Part shown: positions 15,993 to 24,985 of the stretch, piece by piece
Layout of the letters: every line of letters begins with the position of its first letter
Position numbering within the stretch: position 1 is the stretch's first letter
Source of the DNA: a virus
Reading direction: 5' to 3' (one strand)
Virus record (IMG/VR): IMGVR_UViG_3300032180_000014
Coordinates: 1-46,807 of that record
Length of the DNA: 46,807 nt
Program-made: the position numbers and the translations under genes
Notes under the pieces: generated by a model
What the model saw: only the letters and a program-made list of their open reading frames with translations
Databases searched by the model: none
What the model was told of the DNA's origin: nothing

Positions 15993-16649
15993 GTGCTTCG
16001 ATGCGCAGCGATTGCTGTCGGCCTCTTGATGTATGCGCAGACTGCAAAGGCCGGGTTTAATGAGCCGGTCGGGTGTACCGCACTTCCGGCTCTTACCGGG
16101 GTTGTCACTACCCCGTCTGGGAGTTGCGCGACCGCAGCAGGCACGGCTGGGTTGGTGAAGGTCAGCACTCAAACGGTGTCTGCCGGGGCGAGCATCGCAT
16201 TTACCGGCCTGGCCACATACGTAAATTATCAATTGGAATGCACGGCAGTATTCCCAGCCACTCCTTCTACGGGTCTCTTTCTACAAGTAGGAGAGGGCGG
16301 AACCCCTACATGGGAGACATCCAGTTATAGTTATACCAGGATGATTATTATTTCTAACAGTGCCACTGTTGTCCCAGACGCCCAGTCCGGTGCTTCTGGT
16401 CTTAATCTGGCTTCGTCTGTCGGGGCCGTGGCTACGAGCTGGACTGGATCATTTACAATCCACAATGCAACGTCGACTAATACAGTGAAGCATATGACAG
16501 GTCATGGGGCGCTTTTGTCTACGGATCAGTATAATGTCGTATATAGTGGCGCGTATATCGGCGACACCAATGCGATAACGGCCATTAGACTTATAGCTGC
16601 CTCCGGCAATATTTCGGGTGTCTGTACATTGTATGGGTTTACACCATGA
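15993..16649 (+). CDS. exported beta-rich tail-module protein
   Basis: A 218-residue protein. GTG 15993 is chosen because GGAAGG lies nine bases upstream and it gives a clean signal peptide (MLRCAAIAVGLLMYAQTAKA). A start at 15948 would add an unlikely charged leader overlapping the previous gene. The mature part is Ser/Thr/Gly-rich beta sequence with scattered cysteines and ends SGVCTLYGFTP. It lies between two fibre/spike genes and is probably a fibre accessory; the fold is not recognised. Confidence 0.6.
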   Translation: MLRCAAIAVGLLMYAQTAKAGFNEPVGCTALPALTGVVTTPSGSCATAAGTAGLVKVSTQTVSAGASIAFTGLATYVNYQLECTAVFPATPSTGLFLQVGEGGTPTWETSSYSYTRMIIISNSATVVPDAQSGASGLNLASSVGAVATSWTGSFTIHNATSTNTVKHMTGHGALLSTDQYNVVYSGAYIGDTNAITAIRLIAASGNISGVCTLYGFTP

Positions 16650-16678
16650 GTCCTCTGAAGTTGAGATAGGAAACACCA

Positions 16679-17593
16679 ATGGCCTCGCTCAATCCACCGC
16701 TGACCGTTCCGTTTATCTTCACCAACGGTACGGTTGCGGATGCAACACAGGTCAATGCCGACTTCTCGGCGCTGGCTGGCGCGATCAATACCAATGTGCG
16801 CACGGTCTTGTCTTCTGCGACAACCTTTTACGTAGCGACGACCGGCTCGGACACGACAGGCAGCGGACTTACCCCAACGACGCCCGCGGCGACGATTCAG
16901 TTCATCATTTCTCTGATCGAGAACAGCTATGACTTAAACGGCCAGACTGTAACGATCCAGCTCGCCAACGGCGCCTATACGCAATCGACGGTGATTTCCG
17001 GCATTTTGCTTGGTCAGAATGCGCCAGGCAATTTGCAGATTACCGGCAATATGGCGACCCCCTCTCTGGTGACGATAGAGGGCAATCCATGTTTCAGCGT
17101 GACTAATGGGGGTGCCTGTCAGATCCAGGGGATACTCATGACGAGCAGCATATCGCAGTGCATCATCTCGCAAGAGTCGGGCAACGTCGCGATCACTACG
17201 GTATCCTTTGGCAATGTTGTGGGGAGCCATTTGTTGGCGGTTCGTACCGGAACGATCAAGACTTTGGGAAATTATACGATCGTCGGAGGTGGTTCGTCGC
17301 ATATGAAGGCAAATGGTGGGCAAATCTATATCGAGGCTCCTCCTGGCAATTACACAGGTGTTCCTGCGGGGGTTCCCACCGTTACGTTGACCGGCACGCC
17401 GGCGTTTATCCAGGCGTTCGCCGTTTCTACCCATACCGGAAACATCGTGTCGCTCGCCACGTATTCGGGTGCTGCGACCGGCACACGCTATGATGTGGAA
17501 GCCAACGGAGTCATCGAAACCCAGGGCGCCGGAGCCAACTATTTCCCCGGAAATGCCGCGGGTGTGGTCCTTACGGGGGGTCAGTACATATGA
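16679..17593 (+). CDS. tail spike-like protein with right-handed beta-helix
   Basis: A 304-residue protein from ATG 16679 with AGGAAA upstream. The N-terminus (VPFIFTNGTVADATQVNADF) is a common phage fibre head-binding motif. The rest (FYVATTGSDTTGSGLTPTTP, then IQLANGAYTQSTVISGIL) is the opening of a pectate-lyase-type beta-helix. It has no signal peptide, unlike most of its neighbours, so it is a good candidate for the true virion-bound fibre or spike. A catalytic site cannot be named. Confidence 0.72.
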   Translation: MASLNPPLTVPFIFTNGTVADATQVNADFSALAGAINTNVRTVLSSATTFYVATTGSDTTGSGLTPTTPAATIQFIISLIENSYDLNGQTVTIQLANGAYTQSTVISGILLGQNAPGNLQITGNMATPSLVTIEGNPCFSVTNGGACQIQGILMTSSISQCIISQESGNVAITTVSFGNVVGSHLLAVRTGTIKTLGNYTIVGGGSSHMKANGGQIYIEAPPGNYTGVPAGVPTVTLTGTPAFIQAFAVSTHTGNIVSLATYSGAATGTRYDVEANGVIETQGAGANYFPGNAAGVVLTGGQYI

Positions 17594-17880
17594 TCATCAA
17601 GGCAATCACCGCCGGTGGCACTAACGCTATCGTGAGTGCTTCTCGCGTACGCAACTATCTCGGCATCTTCAATCAGAGCATAACTGCGACGGTCTACATC
17701 GCTTTTGACACGGCGGCGGTGGCGGCGGCGACGGCCGGGCAGCTGACGCTTGGCCCGCTCGGTAGCACAGGTGTTCCCGCTTCGTTTGTCTGGGATGGCG
17801 GCAACAGCCAGAATGTGCCGACGCAGGCGATCAACATGATCGCGAGTGCAGGGGCCACAACCGTGACGATAATTGAATGA
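17590..17880 (+). CDS. hypothetical small tail-module protein
   Basis: A 96-residue protein from ATG 17590 in an ATGA overlap with the spike. It is compact and beta-rich (IKAITAGGTNAIVSASRVRN, YIAFDTAAVAAATAGQLTLG, FVWDGGNSQNVPTQAINMIA). No signal peptide is seen. It resembles small trimer-tip or fibre-capping proteins in character, but no family is recognised. Confidence 0.65.
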   Translation: MIIKAITAGGTNAIVSASRVRNYLGIFNQSITATVYIAFDTAAVAAATAGQLTLGPLGSTGVPASFVWDGGNSQNVPTQAINMIASAGATTVTIIE

Positions 17881-18608
17881 AACGGCTCTTTCCTGTCGCG
17901 TTCCTGGCTACGGCGGCTCTTCTGCTCCTCGCCGGTGGGCTTGACGCTGCGAGCAAGAAAAAGGTGCCCGCCAAGCCAAAGGAAATGCAGCTTGCTCAGG
18001 CGGCCCCGGTTCTTACGGTCGGCAATCCCAACATCATCTATCTTGCCAACCTTGCTCAGGTCGGGATCACCCGCGACAGCGACACGACATTCTGGTGCGA
18101 TACGCCGTCAGGCTGCGGTCCCGGTGTCGATCTGAAGCGCATCACCGCTCCGCAGATCTCGAGCTATGTGCTCAGCAAGATCATCGCCTCTCCGCCGCTC
18201 TCATTTAATGGTTCAGCACTTCAGCTTGGCTATGACAGCACTTTGGCGGTGATCGGTGGGCAGCTGCATGTCCAGGGTGGAAGTGGCACTGGGTTCCCGT
18301 TCGTCCTCGGCGGCACCTCGATTAACGCCGGCTCGACCAATACGATGATCTCGAACCTGACGTTGGGCAGCCCGACCCTGGCCGGCAACGTGGCGGGCTC
18401 GCCGAATTACACCGGCGTTCCGTTATTCACTGCGCTCAACACCGGTACTCCGGTCTTTTGCCTGGCACTCGACTCCGGCAACAACCTGATCAAGGTGCCG
18501 GCGGTCAGTGGCTCATGTGCGGGGGGCGGAGGGGGTGGAAGTTTCCTTCTTGCAGACACCGGTAGTCATCTTCTGGTCGATACCGGCGTTTCTTTCCTAG
18601 TCCAATGA
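17877..18608 (+). CDS. exported tail-fibre-like protein
   Basis: A 243-residue protein from ATG 17877, overlapping the previous stop. The Sec signal peptide (MKRLFPVAFLATAALLLLAG) is followed by a Lys-rich linker (SKKKVPAKPKEMQL). The body has fibre-like text (ADT/DTG repeats, TSINAGSTNTMISNLTLGSP). The C-terminus is a Gly run and short repeats, LLADTGSHLLVDTGVSFLVQ, a beta-repeat tip also seen in a related form at 20359-20565. Confidence 0.66.
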   Translation: MKRLFPVAFLATAALLLLAGGLDAASKKKVPAKPKEMQLAQAAPVLTVGNPNIIYLANLAQVGITRDSDTTFWCDTPSGCGPGVDLKRITAPQISSYVLSKIIASPPLSFNGSALQLGYDSTLAVIGGQLHVQGGSGTGFPFVLGGTSINAGSTNTMISNLTLGSPTLAGNVAGSPNYTGVPLFTALNTGTPVFCLALDSGNNLIKVPAVSGSCAGGGGGGSFLLADTGSHLLVDTGVSFLVQ

Positions 18609-20380
18609 GGATCCTGGGTATGAGAAAGCTTTTCGCTATCGCCTTCCTCACCGGACTGGGGGCATCGCAGGCCTGGGCGGATAGTACGATTAATGCTTTG
18701 GCTGCGGGCGGGGCGCTTAGCGGCGGTGAGCTGATCCCGATGTTCCAATCTGCCAACCCCGCGAAGACGACGACGCCAAGCGCTATCGGCACCTATCTGG
18801 TCGGGACAGGTAATTTTGTCCCAACGACGAGGACGGTCAGCACGACTTCGCCACTCGCCGGCGGGGGCTCGTTGTCAGGAAACCTGACGCTTAGCATCGG
18901 CAATATCCCGGTCACCAACTTGAATTCCGGGACAGGGGCCAGCGGGACCACCTTCTGGCGGGGTGACGGGACTTGGGCTGTCCCGGCCGGTGGCGGTAGT
19001 GGGCTCAGCGGGATGACGGCGGGCTATATCCCGGTCGCAGCTACGGCCAGCACCGTAACGTCAAGCATCCTGCAATCGACCTGGTTATTCTCGGCCGCCG
19101 GCAACAGTACGCTGGCAGGCAGTGGGGTGCGCTGTTTGCACGCCGATAACACCGGGGCTATCAGCATAGCGTCGGGCGATTGCGCCACCGGCGGCAGCGG
19201 AAGTGTCACGAGCATAACCCAGGGTACGGGGATGTCTTTCTCCGTAAATCCCATTACGACAACGGGCACGATAAACCTGGGCAACACCGCGGTCACTCCA
19301 GGCTCCTATACTAATACCAACCTCACGGTTACCGCTGATGGTCGCATTACCGCTGCTGCAAATGGTAGTGGCGGTGGTGGTACCGCGGTGCTGAGCTACG
19401 GCACGATCGCCGGCGGTCCCACCGCGTACACGATCGCCTCGCCAACCCCGGCGGTGGCCTCGAACGTTGCCAACTATTCTGTGCTGGCCAGCATCCCGAC
19501 GACTGTCACAAAGAACACGGGAGCGGCAACCTTGGCGGTCGGAACCGCCGCTGCCTTGCCTTTGCAAGTAAATACCAGCGGCGGCGGCCTGGCCTTTGCC
19601 GGCGGCGAGTTTGTCGGGAATGATACAGGTGGCGGCGAAACCCAGGTCCTGCTCAAACTTAATTCCGGGGGAACGGCGTGGGTGATGGTGACGCGCCCCG
19701 GCGGCGGGACTACGGTTAATCCTAGCGCACACGCGATCACTCAAAGCGAATGGGCTAACAGTCAGGTCTTCCTCTGCACATCGGCCTGTTCTCTGACGAT
19801 GCCCAACCTTGCGACCGCCACGCTAAGCTCGAACGCGGGTCCGACTATCGTGACTATCGGCGCTATCGCGACGATCACTTCGCTGGGGACCGATGGCGTC
19901 AACAACGGGCAGGTCGGCGGTATCGGTACGGCCGGTGCTTTCTATGTTCCGGCCGACATTACGGCCCCGATGTTCACCTCAGGAGCGGCCGGAGCCGGGG
20001 CTTACTCGATCCCGACCGGGCCGGTCCAGTATTTTCCGTTCAGTTGGTTGCCGGGGATGGATCTCTCGACAGCGACTGCGGGCATCCGGGTCGGGCGCTT
20101 TGCGACCCCCCGCATCCTTTACGCGATCCGTTGTGAAAATGACATCGTTGCAGGCGCAGCGCAAACGATGGTCTTCAGACAGCAGACCGCAAGCGGTTTG
20201 ATTAGCGCTGGCACCCTGGTTAACTCCGGCTCTTTTAACATGAATGCCTCGGCTGGGACTGAAGTGAGCGTTACGCTTACTGCTACTCCGCTTCTCATTC
20301 CAACAGACTACTGGGTCGGCGCGGTAGTTACTGGTAGCGCCACAGCAGGGAGCGGGGCTTGCCAATTTACGTACAGATAG
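18605..20380 (+). CDS. large exported tail-fibre-like protein
   Basis: A 591-residue protein from ATG 18605, overlapping the previous stop. The signal peptide is MRKLFAIAFLTGLGASQAWA after a short leader; an in-frame ATG at 18620 could be used. The body has fibre repeats (LSIGNIPVTNLNSGTGASGT, TFWRGDGTWAVP) and NLGNTAVTPGSYTNTNLTVT, a motif common in phage tail fibres. The C-terminal 170 residues form a compact beta domain ending SGACQFTYR. The fibre repeats together with an export signal are unusual. Confidence 0.7.
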   Translation: MRILGMRKLFAIAFLTGLGASQAWADSTINALAAGGALSGGELIPMFQSANPAKTTTPSAIGTYLVGTGNFVPTTRTVSTTSPLAGGGSLSGNLTLSIGNIPVTNLNSGTGASGTTFWRGDGTWAVPAGGGSGLSGMTAGYIPVAATASTVTSSILQSTWLFSAAGNSTLAGSGVRCLHADNTGAISIASGDCATGGSGSVTSITQGTGMSFSVNPITTTGTINLGNTAVTPGSYTNTNLTVTADGRITAAANGSGGGGTAVLSYGTIAGGPTAYTIASPTPAVASNVANYSVLASIPTTVTKNTGAATLAVGTAAALPLQVNTSGGGLAFAGGEFVGNDTGGGETQVLLKLNSGGTAWVMVTRPGGGTTVNPSAHAITQSEWANSQVFLCTSACSLTMPNLATATLSSNAGPTIVTIGAIATITSLGTDGVNNGQVGGIGTAGAFYVPADITAPMFTSGAAGAGAYSIPTGPVQYFPFSWLPGMDLSTATAGIRVGRFATPRILYAIRCENDIVAGAAQTMVFRQQTASGLISAGTLVNSGSFNMNASAGTEVSVTLTATPLLIPTDYWVGAVVTGSATAGSGACQFTYR

Positions 20381-20565
20381 CCGCGATCATCCTGGTACTC
20401 GGCCTCGCCATCGCCGGCGATGCAGAGGGCCGCTCTGCCGGTCGCACCCTGGGCCGTGCGGGTGGTGCTGCACCAGGTGGTGGCGGCGGCGGGCAGCTTA
20501 CTAATGACGGCGGCACACTGGTCCTAACCAATGATGGCGGCACTTTGAGGTTAACAGCCTTATGA
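20359..20565 (+). CDS. small exported Gly-rich protein with repeat tail
   Basis: A 68-residue frame from TTG 20359, overlapping the previous gene by 22 bases and the next start by four (TTATGAG). A hydrophobic N-terminus (VQIAAIILVLGLAIAGDA) reads as a signal peptide. It is followed by a Gly-rich linker and the tandem repeat LTNDGGTLVLTNDGGTLRLT. The repeat tail parallels the C-terminus of the 17877 protein, suggesting a stand-alone fibre-tip module. Confidence 0.55.
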   Translation: MPIYVQIAAIILVLGLAIAGDAEGRSAGRTLGRAGGAAPGGGGGGQLTNDGGTLVLTNDGGTLRLTAL

Positions 20566-22385
20566 GACGTTTTCTCCTATGCCTCGCAGTCTTGCTTGTC
20601 ACGGCAAGTGTGGCGAATGCGCAGACGACCCCATTCCCGACGTTTCTTAATGGGCAGGGAGCGGCCGGCGCACAAACGGGCACTGATCAGATCCCGGTTA
20701 TACAGGGGGGGGTAACAAAGAAAGCCCCTCCCTCGTATTTCAATACCCCGGGTACGATTGTTCTTCAGCCGATCGCTGGGGATAATGCTGCTGCTATAGC
20801 AGCAGCACTAACAGCTTCTCAGGTAGTTTTGCTATCCCCTGGTTATTATCAGGTTTGCAGCCAAATTGATGTTCCGAGGTACCGAACGTTATTCGGTTTG
20901 GATGGCGTACGCCAGGGCATCGGAAATCAAGCTCCAAGCTATCCCTTTAACATGCAACCTACTGTGGTTGGCTCAAATGGTTGTCCGAACGGCGGGAATG
21001 GCACCTTCGCGGCGACCGATCAGGGCTTTTTCCATCTTCATGATAATATAAATCTCTCAGGTTTTGCGATCCAAGGCCAACGCCAAATTGGCGGTCATTT
21101 CGCGATCAATTGCGTCAATGCTGAGAATGCAGCAACTATCGTCATCTACGGGATGACCTTGGTTGACTGCTACTATGGTGTAGATCGACGGTCGACAGCA
21201 ACTCCAGGAGATACTGGTTCTATTTCTCAAACTGCTGTTATTTCTTTCAATGCTATCCCCTATGTTGAACAAGCCGGCATCATTTGCGGAACCCGTGATG
21301 GTGGGAATGGTTGTGCTGATGAGCGGTACACGGATAATTGGATTGATGTGGATTTTGTCGACGGCATCTTCATAGACGGCGGCGTGGAGTTCCAGATTGA
21401 GAATAACCGTATTGAGGATGGCGCTTCTGCTGTTCACCTGCAGAACGCCCAATTTGGCATCATCAGCGGTAACTTAATCCGTAGGCAAAGCGCGTTGAAT
21501 ATCACGAGTACTGGCGGTGGAGGGACTTCCAATATCTCTTTTATAGGGAACAAGATGTCGGCGAGTGAACCCGCAAGTGGGCAAGCGGCCATTAATATCG
21601 GGGATTATTGCCAGAGCATGCTCTTCGCGAACAACGTATTCGGATACAACTATGTCGGAGCGTTTTCAGCGGACGCCGGTACCACTCTTGAAGGCTCGAT
21701 TATCACGAACAACCTCTACGCCGCCAACCCCGTAGCCCCCTCGATTAATGGTGATACGTCTTCCGCTATTGTAAATGCAATCCCTGGGGTGGTCCCAACC
21801 TTTAGGGGTAATGCTGCTGATGCAGGCTCAGATCCTTTGGGCTTTGCTGGAGGGGGCGATGTTAGTCTTAGAAGCTGGACGGCTACCGCCTCAACACTTG
21901 CTACACGTTCAGTTATAGACCCCACAGGTTTTCAAATGGGGGCGCGGATAACTGAGGATGCGACAACCGCCACGCACTTAATTACTTCCCCCGGCACTTA
22001 TGCGCTTATCTCCAGCAAAACCTATACGATGATGGCGCTATTCGCTCCTGGCTCTTCAGGAACTCGTAATGTAGGACTTGCCGTGAATGATGGGACGAAC
22101 TTTATTAGAGCAACATTTAATCCGTCTACTTGCGCATTTGTGGCAACGGCCGTGGCCGGGACCGGGGCAGCGGTTGGAACCCCTTCAGCGGTTTCCATTG
22201 GTGGCGGGTGGTGCCGAGGAGCCGTCTCGTTTACGGGTATAAGTACGGGGGCTTCCAGGCTGATGTATTTGATGTCCGGTTCTACCTCTTCCTATGCGGG
22301 AGATGGCACCTCTAATGTGGTCGTCTATGGAATAGCAACCGTTGATAGTCAGGTGCCTCCTGGGGCAGTTGCCTGGCGGCCATAG
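20562..22385 (+). CDS. exported tail-spike-like beta-helix protein
   Basis: A 607-residue protein from ATG 20562. The Sec signal is MRRFLLCLAVLLVTASVANA. Next come PFPTFLNGQGAAG and GTDQIPVIQGGVTKKAP, motifs common at the start of phage spikes, then a parallel beta-helix (residues about 110-390; INLSGFAIQGQ, GIFIDGG, FQIENNRIEDGASAVHLQNA). The C-terminal 160 residues look like a carbohydrate-binding jelly roll (GTYALISSKTYTMMALFAPG). It is lower in G+C than its neighbours, consistent with exchange of receptor-binding genes. Probably a polysaccharide-binding or -cleaving protein. Confidence 0.72.
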   Translation: MRRFLLCLAVLLVTASVANAQTTPFPTFLNGQGAAGAQTGTDQIPVIQGGVTKKAPPSYFNTPGTIVLQPIAGDNAAAIAAALTASQVVLLSPGYYQVCSQIDVPRYRTLFGLDGVRQGIGNQAPSYPFNMQPTVVGSNGCPNGGNGTFAATDQGFFHLHDNINLSGFAIQGQRQIGGHFAINCVNAENAATIVIYGMTLVDCYYGVDRRSTATPGDTGSISQTAVISFNAIPYVEQAGIICGTRDGGNGCADERYTDNWIDVDFVDGIFIDGGVEFQIENNRIEDGASAVHLQNAQFGIISGNLIRRQSALNITSTGGGGTSNISFIGNKMSASEPASGQAAINIGDYCQSMLFANNVFGYNYVGAFSADAGTTLEGSIITNNLYAANPVAPSINGDTSSAIVNAIPGVVPTFRGNAADAGSDPLGFAGGGDVSLRSWTATASTLATRSVIDPTGFQMGARITEDATTATHLITSPGTYALISSKTYTMMALFAPGSSGTRNVGLAVNDGTNFIRATFNPSTCAFVATAVAGTGAAVGTPSAVSIGGGWCRGAVSFTGISTGASRLMYLMSGSTSSYAGDGTSNVVVYGIATVDSQVPPGAVAWRP

Positions 22386-22403
22386 ATCCGAGAAGGTAGG
22401 GTT

Positions 22404-23315
22404 ATGAAGCGCTTTGTTCTCGGTGCTCTAGCCGCTCTGGTTATCGGTGCCGGGCTGGGCGCTGGTCTTGACAGGTCTCGCGCCGGTATACTGTTCAAGC
22501 CGACCACCTCGGGCGGTGGGGGGTGTTCCCAGGCGACCGCCTATCTCGCTCGCGTCAGCGGATACGACGGGGCTCATATAACCGCGGCGACAAACACGAT
22601 CTGCGCACTCGTCACCGATGGCGTCTGGAACATGTGGGATGGCCTTTATTTCCTGGCTACCGACACGGAGGCGAATGCGGAAGTGAATCTTAAATCGAGC
22701 AGTTTTACGCTCGTCAAGCACGGTTCGCCGACCTTCGTTGCCAACTCTGGCTCTACCGGGATTGATGCGAACCCTTCGACTGCATACTACGATACTCAGT
22801 TCAACCCGGCTACGGCGAGCACCCCACAGTTCGTGCAGAATAGCGCTACTCTGATGGCGTGGAGCATGACGAGTGTGCAATCGACAGTTCAAGGGTGGAT
22901 ACTCGGAGCGGAAACTTCAGTCGGAGCATCATCATCTGAACTGGAAATATGGTCCTCTGCAGGTAATGACACTTTTGACGTAAATGTCGCACTCGGTTCT
23001 TCTGTAGTATTTACGCCTGCCGGAACAGCCTCCGGGAGTTGGATAGCTACCCGAACCGGGGCCAGCCTTACCAAAGCCTACCATAATGGTACGACGCTGA
23101 CTCTTACCAATCCTACTCAGGCATCGCTTGCTCCAATCAACGCCAACTTCTTTGTCCTGGCAACCAATGCGGGAAGTGTCATCGCCGGCGGCCCCAACCA
23201 GATTGGTATCTTTGGCTTTGGCAGCATGTTTGTCGATGATGCTCATGCACTCACGTTTCACAACGACATTTGCACCAACTGGCTGACTCCGATCCACGGA
23301 TCATGCCCACTATAA
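22404..23315 (+). CDS. exported LamG/concanavalin-like protein
   Basis: A 303-residue protein from ATG 22404 with GAGAAGG upstream. The signal peptide is MKRFVLGALAALVIGAGLGA, followed by a Gly-rich linker. The body (YLARVSGYDGAHITAATNTI, WNMWDGLYFLATDTEANAEV, TASGSWIATRTGASLTKAYH) has the beta-sandwich character of concanavalin/LamG-like domains in phage fibres. It ends with cysteines in NDICTNWLTPIHGSCPL. It probably binds carbohydrate. Confidence 0.65.
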   Translation: MKRFVLGALAALVIGAGLGAGLDRSRAGILFKPTTSGGGGCSQATAYLARVSGYDGAHITAATNTICALVTDGVWNMWDGLYFLATDTEANAEVNLKSSSFTLVKHGSPTFVANSGSTGIDANPSTAYYDTQFNPATASTPQFVQNSATLMAWSMTSVQSTVQGWILGAETSVGASSSELEIWSSAGNDTFDVNVALGSSVVFTPAGTASGSWIATRTGASLTKAYHNGTTLTLTNPTQASLAPINANFFVLATNAGSVIAGGPNQIGIFGFGSMFVDDAHALTFHNDICTNWLTPIHGSCPL

Positions 23316-24985
23316 AATCTCTGCTGATAGCCGTCCTCGTTTTCTGGGGGCTGCTCGGCGCAGCGCACACCCAGGTTGCCGTCCGCAACTTTGACGGCGG
23401 AGGCACGTCACGTGCCAATCAGATCAGCCGGATGGATGTTAACGGCAATCACCTCCGGGGGGTGGATGCCGGGAAGTTCGTGCAGTTCGCCGGCGATCCT
23501 CACATCTACTGGTATGTGCCCACAGAGGATGTCGGGTTTCTTTATACGACAGGGGTGGGGACATTTGGTGGGTTCGAGGTCTATTCGTCCGTAGGAACGG
23601 ATGTTTCGCAATGGGTCCCTGTAGGGGAGGGGCCCGGCGGGGTGCTCTTTGACGCATCTTCTACTCCCTGGCAAACGCTTTGTTCAGGCCCGGTCAGCGG
23701 GACCGTCTACCCTTACTGTTATTCGCCGCTCCCGGTCTTTCGACCCGGCACAAATGACTATGTGGTCTGGTTTGGCAACAATCTGAGTTTCTACACGTTG
23801 CGGTGTGCCCGGCCGACCGGGGGTTGCGACACAACGCCCGTGGAGGCAGCCTCATGTACCGGCACGAACCGTTATTTACCGACCCCCTTTATCGATAACG
23901 ATGGCACCGGGTACATCACCTTTACGGTTCACGGTGTCACTCAAATTCAGCAGCTTAACGCCAGCTATACGGACTGCGTGGGGCCGAACGTGGCTGTTGA
24001 TGCATCCGGGCCGGTGGTTGAGACGCCATCCATGTTCCGGGCTGGCTCAACATATTTTATTACGGCAGGGACAAATTGCGCCTACTGTGGCGTAGGGTCT
24101 ACCGCTCTTTATTGGACGGCCCCGACTTCTTCAACGCCGGTCAGTGCTACGTGGTCCACTTCGACAGGATATGATAGCGGCTCGAGCTCCTGTCATGGTC
24201 AGCCTTATAACGTAGCTCACCTGTTCATTAATGCAACCGAGGTATTTCTGCTCCAAATTAATGAATACGACCCCGGAAATGGCAGCAATGCTAATACTGG
24301 CGCGGCGAACGCAGCGCAGGGCACTGTCGCAATAGTACCTCTGACTGTCAGTGGCAGCACGATCTCGCCGTTCACCTGTACGGCGACTGTTTCTATTCCT
24401 GGAGCTGTTCCGCAGCCTCTCCCGGGTCTTTCCGGAACCGATCAATCTACGGAGAACAATCCTTCGAACAGCGTCTGCGACATCGGTGGGGCAAACCAGA
24501 CTTATCAGACTTTCACAGCCGGAAGATCCGGGGCCTTGACCCAGGTATGGGTGGAAACAGGCCAGGGTAATAACGATTGTCTTGGGGCGTTTTTTGGGGG
24601 AACCTGCCCAAACCCGGTAGGGGTCAATGCTGATCTTACGGTTAATGTGGTCAATGACAGCGCCGGCACGCCGGGGGCTGGTTTGGCTACGGCCACGGTG
24701 CTGCGCTCTTCTGTCAGGTGGGCTCCGAACCGGACGGTGATACCTCTGTCTCCGGCGCCGACTGTGAGTGCGGGATCGGTGTACGGTATTCGGCTGTCGA
24801 GCCCGAGTGCTACGTTGGGATGCTGGAATAAGCAAGCCGGTCATCTTGTCGCTTATACTGGCGGGCAGGAGTACATCAGCACCAACAGCGGTAGCACCTG
24901 GACCCCCGTGGCAAGCACCGACATCGCGTTTTCCACCGTCGTAGGCATCCCCGGGGGTGGACGCAGGATTGGTCATGGTCGATGA
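23303..24985 (+). CDS. exported beta-propeller protein, glycoside hydrolase family 43-like
   Basis: A 560-residue protein. ATG 23303, overlapping the end of the previous gene, is preferred over 23270 because it starts the signal peptide (MPTIKSLLIAVLVFWGLLGA). Residues about 45-320 have GH43-like blade text: DVNGNHLRGVDAGKFVQFAG, IYWYVPTEDVGF, FGGFEVYSSVGTDVSQWVPV, RYLPTPFIDNDGTGYITF, ETPSMFRAGSTYFITAG. The last 160 residues are a separate beta domain. The usual catalytic acids cannot be confirmed by eye. A role in cleaving host surface polysaccharide is inferred. Confidence 0.65.
   Translation: MPTIKSLLIAVLVFWGLLGAAHTQVAVRNFDGGGTSRANQISRMDVNGNHLRGVDAGKFVQFAGDPHIYWYVPTEDVGFLYTTGVGTFGGFEVYSSVGTDVSQWVPVGEGPGGVLFDASSTPWQTLCSGPVSGTVYPYCYSPLPVFRPGTNDYVVWFGNNLSFYTLRCARPTGGCDTTPVEAASCTGTNRYLPTPFIDNDGTGYITFTVHGVTQIQQLNASYTDCVGPNVAVDASGPVVETPSMFRAGSTYFITAGTNCAYCGVGSTALYWTAPTSSTPVSATWSTSTGYDSGSSSCHGQPYNVAHLFINATEVFLLQINEYDPGNGSNANTGAANAAQGTVAIVPLTVSGSTISPFTCTATVSIPGAVPQPLPGLSGTDQSTENNPSNSVCDIGGANQTYQTFTAGRSGALTQVWVETGQGNNDCLGAFFGGTCPNPVGVNADLTVNVVNDSAGTPGAGLATATVLRSSVRWAPNRTVIPLSPAPTVSAGSVYGIRLSSPSATLGCWNKQAGHLVAYTGGQEYISTNSGSTWTPVASTDIAFSTVVGIPGGGRRIGHGR

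Noticed and set aside
23825-24331. TGCGACA at 23825 and TGTCGCA at 24325
   Set aside because: Isolated half-sites inside a gene with no matching second arm; expected by chance.
24131-24976. Long minus-strand frame opposite the GH43-like gene
   Set aside because: Arg/Ser-rich shadow of a coding strand with clear domain text; no start signal or overlap with minus-strand neighbours.
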